Shown in pieces: positions 60,209-64,000 of a DNA stretch of 64,000 nt. This DNA is from Palleronia pontilimi (GTDB taxonomy: Bacteria; Pseudomonadota; Alphaproteobacteria; Rhodobacterales; Rhodobacteraceae). A program made the translations under genes and the position numbers. The stretch covers positions 124,001-188,000 of the forward strand of contig NZ_JAEKPD010000007.1 of NCBI RefSeq assembly GCF_016412875.1, written 5' to 3'. Each line of letters opens with the position of its first letter. Position 1 is the stretch's first letter. The notes below the pieces were generated by a model, which did no database searches, was not told the DNA's origin, and worked only from the letters and a program-made list of their open reading frames with translations.

Positions 60209-60787
60209 CTAGCGGGTCAGGTACAGGATGTCGAAATCCGATTCGAGCAGCGGATAGGGAAACATGAGCCGCGCGGTCGTGTCCGAGGTCTGCTCGAACA
60301 CGGCGACCTGCGGGATGGTCTGGTTGGGCTCAAGGGGCTCCTGACCGGCGGGAAGGGCGGCGTAGTCCATGGCGGGCGCATCGCCCGTGTAGCCGACGCC
60401 GCGATAGACCGCGCGGCCTTCTTGAAATGCGATGGTGCCTTCGGTCTGCTGCGATCCGGTCAGCTTCTCGAAGGTCCATTCGGTCGGCCCGATGCCGCGG
60501 ATGCGGCAGTCGAAATCGGTGTAGACCACAAGCCCGACCGCGCCGCCCAGCTTCAGCGTGCGGCAGTTCCAGTCGCCCGAGGGCGTGGGCGGCACCGGCG
60601 CGCCCGAGAGCGCCCGGGTCAGGATGGCGACATCCGCGTCGGCCCCGGTCGACAAAGCCTGCAACAGCGCGTCGCCCGCCGCCGTCTCGAAGCGCGCCAG
60701 CCGGTCGAGATCCGCATCGCGCAGGGGCGGTGCCGCCAGGGCGGGCAGGGCGCCCAGCAGCAGCGCCAGGCCGCTAGCGCGCAGCAT
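60209..60787 (-). CDS. DUF4893-like exported protein
   Basis: This 192-residue protein has a signal peptide (MLRASGLALLLGALPALAAP) and a mature domain with LRDADLDRLARFETAAGDAL, GDWNCRTLKLGGAVGLVVY and FDCRIRGIGP, the DUF4893 pattern as I recall it. Two cysteines may form a disulfide. Its start lies within the DUF2237 gene's 3' end (14-base overlap). Function unknown. Confidence 0.75.
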   Translation of the reverse strand: MLRASGLALLLGALPALAAPPLRDADLDRLARFETAAGDALLQALSTGADADVAILTRALSGAPVPPTPSGDWNCRTLKLGGAVGLVVYTDFDCRIRGIGPTEWTFEKLTGSQQTEGTIAFQEGRAVYRGVGYTGDAPAMDYAALPAGQEPLEPNQTIPQVAVFEQTSDTTARLMFPYPLLESDFDILYLTR

Positions 60788-61145
60788 GGCGGGTCAGAAG
60801 GTCCAGCGAGACCACGTCGAGTGCGCGGATATGGGTGGATTCCAGGTGCACGCGGGGACCTGCGTTTTCTTCGGCGGCTTGCAGGAAGCGGCTGGCGCAC
60901 AGGCACCAGCGGTCGCCGGGCTTCAGTCCCGCGAAGCCGAATTCGGGGCGCGGGGTGCTCAGGTCGTTGCCGAGATACTTGGAGAACGCCAGGAACTCGG
61001 CCGTCATCACCGCGCAGACGGTATGCGAGCCTTCATCCGCGGCGCAGGTGTTGCAATGCCCGTCGCGGAAGAAACCGGTGACGGGGTCGGTCGAGCAGGG
61101 TTCCAGATCGGTCCCCAGCACGTTGATCGAAGGCTCTTGTTCCAT
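60774..61145 (-). CDS. DUF2237 family protein
   Basis: This 123-residue cytoplasmic protein has the DUF2237 pattern: NVLGTDLEPCSTDPVTGFFR at the start, DGHCNTCAADEGSHTVCAVM, and GDRWCLCASRFLQA. Many conserved cysteines suggest a metal or redox role, not shown. It overlaps the DUF4893-like gene by 14 bases and follows pth on the reverse strand. Confidence 0.88.
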   Translation of the reverse strand: MEQEPSINVLGTDLEPCSTDPVTGFFRDGHCNTCAADEGSHTVCAVMTAEFLAFSKYLGNDLSTPRPEFGFAGLKPGDRWCLCASRFLQAAEENAGPRVHLESTHIRALDVVSLDLLTRHAAR

Positions 61146-61163
61146 GGGGCCACCCTATGCCGC

Positions 61164-61862
61164 TCAGCGGAAGCGGTCCACGAGCTTCTGCATGGCGCTG
61201 CGGGTATCGTCGGGCGCGGGGGCGGGCTTCGGGTCGGGCTTGGGCTCGGTCGTGTCGGCTTTCGCGGGGCCCTTCGTGCCGGTCGAGGGGCGCTGCGGGC
61301 TGAGCCGCAGGGCCACGGCGTTCAGGAATTTCGCGGTGTCGCCCTGGGCCAGCGCGGGCGCGCCGTCGGACACGCCGCGCAGCATGTCGTCCAGCCAGTC
61401 CTGGTCGGCCTTGGCGAAATCGCGCAGCACGTAGCCCGGCACCGCGTCCTTGTGGCCGGGATGGCCCACGCCCATGCGCACGCGGGCGTAGTCCGGCCCG
61501 ATATGGGCGTGCAGCGAGCGCAGGCCGTTATGGCCCGCGTGACCGCCGCCGGTCTTGGCCTTCAGCTTGCCGGGCGCCAGGTCGATTTCATCGTGGAACA
61601 CCACCACGTCCGACGGGTCGAGCTTGTGGAAGCGCATGGCTTCGCCCACCGATTGGCCGGACTTGTTCATGAACGTGTCGGGCTTCAGCAGGACCACCTT
61701 CTGCCCGCCCAGCCGCCCTTCCGAGACGTGGCCCTGGAACTTGGCGCGGAAGGGGGGAAAGCCGTGATCTTCGGCGATCCGGTCCACGGCCATGAAGCCG
61801 ATATTGTGCCGGTTGGCCGCGTATTTCCCGCCGGGATTGCCCAGGCCCACGAACAGACGCAT
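61164..61862 (-). CDS. pth: peptidyl-tRNA hydrolase
   Basis: Pth frees tRNA from peptidyl-tRNA that drops off the ribosome. The 232-residue protein has the start MRLFVGLGNPGGKYAANRHN with catalytic His, FMNKSGQSV, VVFHDEIDLAPGKLK and GGGHAGHNGLRS. A C-terminal Pro/Lys-rich tail (about residues 190-220) extends beyond the usual domain. It is downstream of rplY in the same direction, a common pairing, with a terminator between. Confidence 0.96.
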   Translation of the reverse strand: MRLFVGLGNPGGKYAANRHNIGFMAVDRIAEDHGFPPFRAKFQGHVSEGRLGGQKVVLLKPDTFMNKSGQSVGEAMRFHKLDPSDVVVFHDEIDLAPGKLKAKTGGGHAGHNGLRSLHAHIGPDYARVRMGVGHPGHKDAVPGYVLRDFAKADQDWLDDMLRGVSDGAPALAQGDTAKFLNAVALRLSPQRPSTGTKGPAKADTTEPKPDPKPAPAPDDTRSAMQKLVDRFR

Positions 61863-61957
61863 GGCTGTCTCCGATTTGTTGCGCGGTTCCTGACTGGCGC
61901 ATCCGGGGGCTTTGCGCAAGGTGACGCGACCGGCGCGGGTTTGCGGGACGCGGGATG

Positions 61958-61996
61958 CGGAAACGAAAACAGGGCCCGGTTAGGACCGGACCCTGT
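61958..61996 (-). terminator. rplY terminator
   Basis: On the reverse strand ACAGGGTCCGGT pairs with ACCGGGCCCTGT around CCTA with one mismatch, followed by TTTCGTTTCC. It lies 28 bases after the rplY stop and before pth. Confidence 0.75.
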
Positions 61997-62023
61997 CGCA
62001 TTCCGCGGTGAGGCGCAGGACGA

Positions 62024-62698
62024 TCAGCTTTCGCTGTCGCCCTCTTCGCCATCGGGCGGGCCCATCTCGGTGGTGGGCACCTCGTCGACGGCGACCTCTT
62101 CTTCGTCGTCTTCGGCTTGGCTGGCCAGGCCGGACGGCGGCTGGATGTTGGCGATCACGAAGTTGCGGTCAATGGTCGGACGCGTGCCCGCGGGCAGGTC
62201 GATCATCGATATGGTCAGCGTATCGCCGACCTCGAGACCCGCGACCGAGCCCACCAGCTTTTCGGGGATGTCGCCCGCGGTGCAGCGCAGCTCGACTTCC
62301 GGGCGCACCATGGTCAGCACGCCGCCGGACTTCAGGCCGGGGCTGTCTTCTTCGCCCTCGATCTCGACCGGGATGAACAGCGACACGCGGCTGTTGCGGT
62401 TCAGGCGCATGAAGTCCACGTGGGTCGGCAGGTCCTTCACCACGTCGCGCTGGACGCTGCGGCAGATAACGCGCACGTCGTCCTGGCCTTCGACCTTCAT
62501 GTTGAAGAGCGTCGCCAGGAAGCGTCCGGCCTTCAGCTGCTTGATCAGCGCGTTGTAGGGCACGTTGATGGCAAGGGGGTCCTTGCCGCCGCCATAGACG
62601 ATGCCGGGCACAAGGTTGTCGCGACGAGCTTGACGGGCGGCCCCCTTGCCTGTCCCCGTGCGTTCCATCGCGATGATGTCAGGTGTTTCGCCTGCCAT
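62024..62698 (-). CDS. rplY: 50S ribosomal protein L25 (Ctc/TL5 form)
   Basis: This 5S rRNA-binding protein is in the long general-stress (Ctc/TL5) form, 224 residues. The N-terminal L25 domain has [20 protein letters not shown] and VYGGGKDP. The C-terminal TL5 domain includes [20 protein letters not shown]. An acidic tail ends the protein ([11 protein letters not shown]). An AGGAG-like site precedes the ATG. Confidence 0.95.
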   Translation of the reverse strand: MAGETPDIIAMERTGTGKGAARQARRDNLVPGIVYGGGKDPLAINVPYNALIKQLKAGRFLATLFNMKVEGQDDVRVICRSVQRDVVKDLPTHVDFMRLNRNSRVSLFIPVEIEGEEDSPGLKSGGVLTMVRPEVELRCTAGDIPEKLVGSVAGLEVGDTLTISMIDLPAGTRPTIDRNFVIANIQPPSGLASQAEDDEEEVAVDEVPTTEMGPPDGEEGDSES

Positions 62699-62899
62699 GA
62701 TCTTAATCTCCTAAGGTTGCAAATTCCCGCCGCCTCCAAGGGTGGGCACACGGGACAAGCGGCGCGTTTAAGGCAGGGCCGGGCGATTGGCAAGTCCGAA
62801 GCGGGCGCGCCGGGGGGCGGGGGCCCATTTCCGGCCCGTAGCCGCGTTGATATGCTGGGCGGCCGCCATCGCGCACCGCTTTCGCAGCAGGTCGCGCGC

Positions 62900-64000
62900 C
62901 TACCAGATCGGCTGGCGCAGCCAGAGGCAGGCGAGCGGCGGGACGACGATCCGGCCCCCCTGCATCTGCGGCAGCGCGTCGCCGTTCAGCACGTCCGTGG
63001 GGCGCGCGTCTTCGGGGATTGCCAAGTCGGCGGGAGGGATGCTTTGCGCGTCCTCGCTGAAATTGCAGACCATCCAGAGCGTGGCGTTGGTGCCGGGGCG
63101 GATCATGGAAAAGAGCCGCCCGTGCCCGGTGTGCAGGATGCGCGACGGCACGTCGCCGCCCAGCTCGGGGCAGGCGGCGCGGACCTTCAGGATATGGCGC
63201 AGCGCGCGCCAGATTCGGCCATGGGGCGCGTCCGAGGTCTCGGCCGTCTCTGCCCGGTCCCAGTCCATGGCGGGGCGCTGCATCCAGCGCCCGTCGCCCG
63301 CGCGGTCGGGGTCGGTCGCGTAGGCGCGGTCGTTCAGAAGCCCCAGCTCGTCGCCCATGTAGATCAGCGGCACGCCCCCGAAGCCCGCGATCAGCGCGTG
63401 GCCCAGGTTGATCCGCTTGATGGCTAGGTCGATCAGCGCGTCGTCCCCCGCCTCGAGCGCGGCTTCGAGCCCGGCTAGCGACGCGAAGCTGCCATTGGTG
63501 CGCTTGTCGCCGGTGACTTCGTTGACCTGGAAATCCGCGCCGCGCGCGAAGCTGCCGTCGAACCGGCCCGCGTAGAAATCCGCCAGGAAGCCGCGGTGCC
63601 CCGGCCCGGAAACGCCGTGCGCCTCGGCGTCGTCTTCGGTGATCGCCCAGCCGATATCGTCGTGGCAGCGGATATAGGTGGCCCATTCGGCGTTGATGAA
63701 GCGGTCGGGGAAGTAATGCGACAGCACGTCGGTCATCAGCTGCGTCTCGCGCGTGGCCAGCGCCGACCAGAACTGCACCATCAGGCTGTTGTGATAGGCC
63801 AGGTTGCAGACCTTGCCCGTATGCCGCCCGGCGCCGAGATAGGGGACCAGCTGGTGCGGGCCGACGATGGCCTCGGCCTTGAAGATGGTGGCGGGTGCGG
63901 CGACGGACGCGGCCTGGTTGATCGCCTGCAGGATGTCGTGGACTTCGGGCAGGTTCTGGCAATCGGTGCCGAGCCGCTTCCACATGAAGGCCACGGCGTC
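62900..64000 (-). CDS. amylosucrase (GH13), 5' end outside the window
   Basis: The C-terminal 366 or so residues of a GH13 alpha-glucanotransferase/hydrolase are visible, closest to amylosucrase, which makes glucan from sucrose or cleaves it. The frame enters from the right edge with DAVAFMWKRLGTDCQNLPE (the nucleophile Asp region), then FKAEAIVG (acid/base Glu), IRCHDDIGW (transition-state Asp) and FDGSFARG, which are amylosucrase hallmarks. Trehalose synthase-like GH13 enzymes are the alternative. Confidence 0.85.
   Translation of the reverse strand, partial: DAVAFMWKRLGTDCQNLPEVHDILQAINQAASVAAPATIFKAEAIVGPHQLVPYLGAGRHTGKVCNLAYHNSLMVQFWSALATRETQLMTDVLSHYFPDRFINAEWATYIRCHDDIGWAITEDDAEAHGVSGPGHRGFLADFYAGRFDGSFARGADFQVNEVTGDKRTNGSFASLAGLEAALEAGDDALIDLAIKRINLGHALIAGFGGVPLIYMGDELGLLNDRAYATDPDRAGDGRWMQRPAMDWDRAETAETSDAPHGRIWRALRHILKVRAACPELGGDVPSRILHTGHGRLFSMIRPGTNATLWMVCNFSEDAQSIPPADLAIPEDARPTDVLNGDALPQMQGGRIVVPPLACLWLRQPIW

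Noticed and set aside
1-64000. CRISPR arrays, prophage, transposases, tRNA or rRNA genes
   Set aside because: I saw no regularly spaced repeats, no integrase or transposase motifs, and no tRNA T-arm/CCA pattern on either strand. The only RNA gene identified is ffs.

Overview
The window is high-GC chromosomal DNA from an alphaproteobacterium, most probably of the order Rhodobacterales (roseobacter/Rhodobacteraceae-like). Supporting signs are very GC-rich third codon positions, a phosphatidylcholine synthase, the dnaX-ybaB-recR block beside the SRP RNA gene, a proC/tRNA-binding/D-2-hydroxyacid dehydrogenase cluster, an FnrL-type site (TTGAT-N4-GTCAA), CtrA-type sites (TTAA-N7-TTAA), and DUF families common in this order (DUF1467, DUF3253, DUF1800/DUF1501). 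It is mostly a housekeeping region. No phage, transposase, CRISPR array or tRNA gene was seen.

Layout. 1-5 kb: 5'-truncated-by-window parE (reverse), a small ORF, an NAD-dependent epimerase, a MATE exporter and truA. 5-10.6 kb: ycjX, ycjF, a three-domain cNMP-binding/thioredoxin-reductase-like protein and an AI-2E/PerM permease. 10.6-13.8 kb: ileS behind a probable attenuator, with promoter, an almost leaderless 15-codon peptide containing Ile-Ile, and a 14-bp hairpin. 13.8-19.4 kb: a Gly/Met-rich exported protein under a probable FnrL site, an acyl-CoA ligase/DUF3253/EamA operon, then pcs, an SRPBCC protein and nudC on the reverse strand. 19.4-25.7 kb: a CpdB-like phosphoesterase whose 3' end overlaps the SRP RNA gene ffs, a DUF202 membrane protein, dnaX-ybaB-recR and a YbjN protein. 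25.7-30.7 kb: an MFS transporter and an unknown nuclease-like small protein divergent around two overlapping CtrA boxes, then proC, a CsaA-like protein, a glyoxylate/hydroxypyruvate reductase-type dehydrogenase, tdk and a fasciclin lipoprotein. 30.8-38.9 kb: carB, a GT87-like mannosyltransferase, cfa and aspS. The aspS gene carries an in-frame AT-rich insertion of about 59 codons. 39-44.7 kb: DUF1800/DUF1501, a tiny membrane protein, an unusual response regulator, mce, DUF1467, EI24 and a nitroreductase. 44.8-54.8 kb: purD, a small Cys-rich protein, xseA, an exported protein, an AlkB-like di-iron enzyme, an orphan FdsG-FdsB fusion, ftsY, DUF305, EamA and yciB. 55-64 kb: rpsA, ihfB, lapA, trpF, a small protein, trpB, two small reverse genes, pth, rplY and a partial amylosucrase.

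Three features overlie this ordinary gene content. The first is a dispersed intergenic 24-25 bp repeat (CCAGGTATTTxxGGAAAGATGAAG-like) seen five times. The second is a set of paired perfect palindromes seen at three intergenic sites, plus a cluster of four hairpins before trpB. The third is a recurrent CTAGnnT element about 35 nt upstream of start codons that looks like the -10 element of this genome. The most interesting single observations are the ileS leader and the foreign-looking insertion in aspS.
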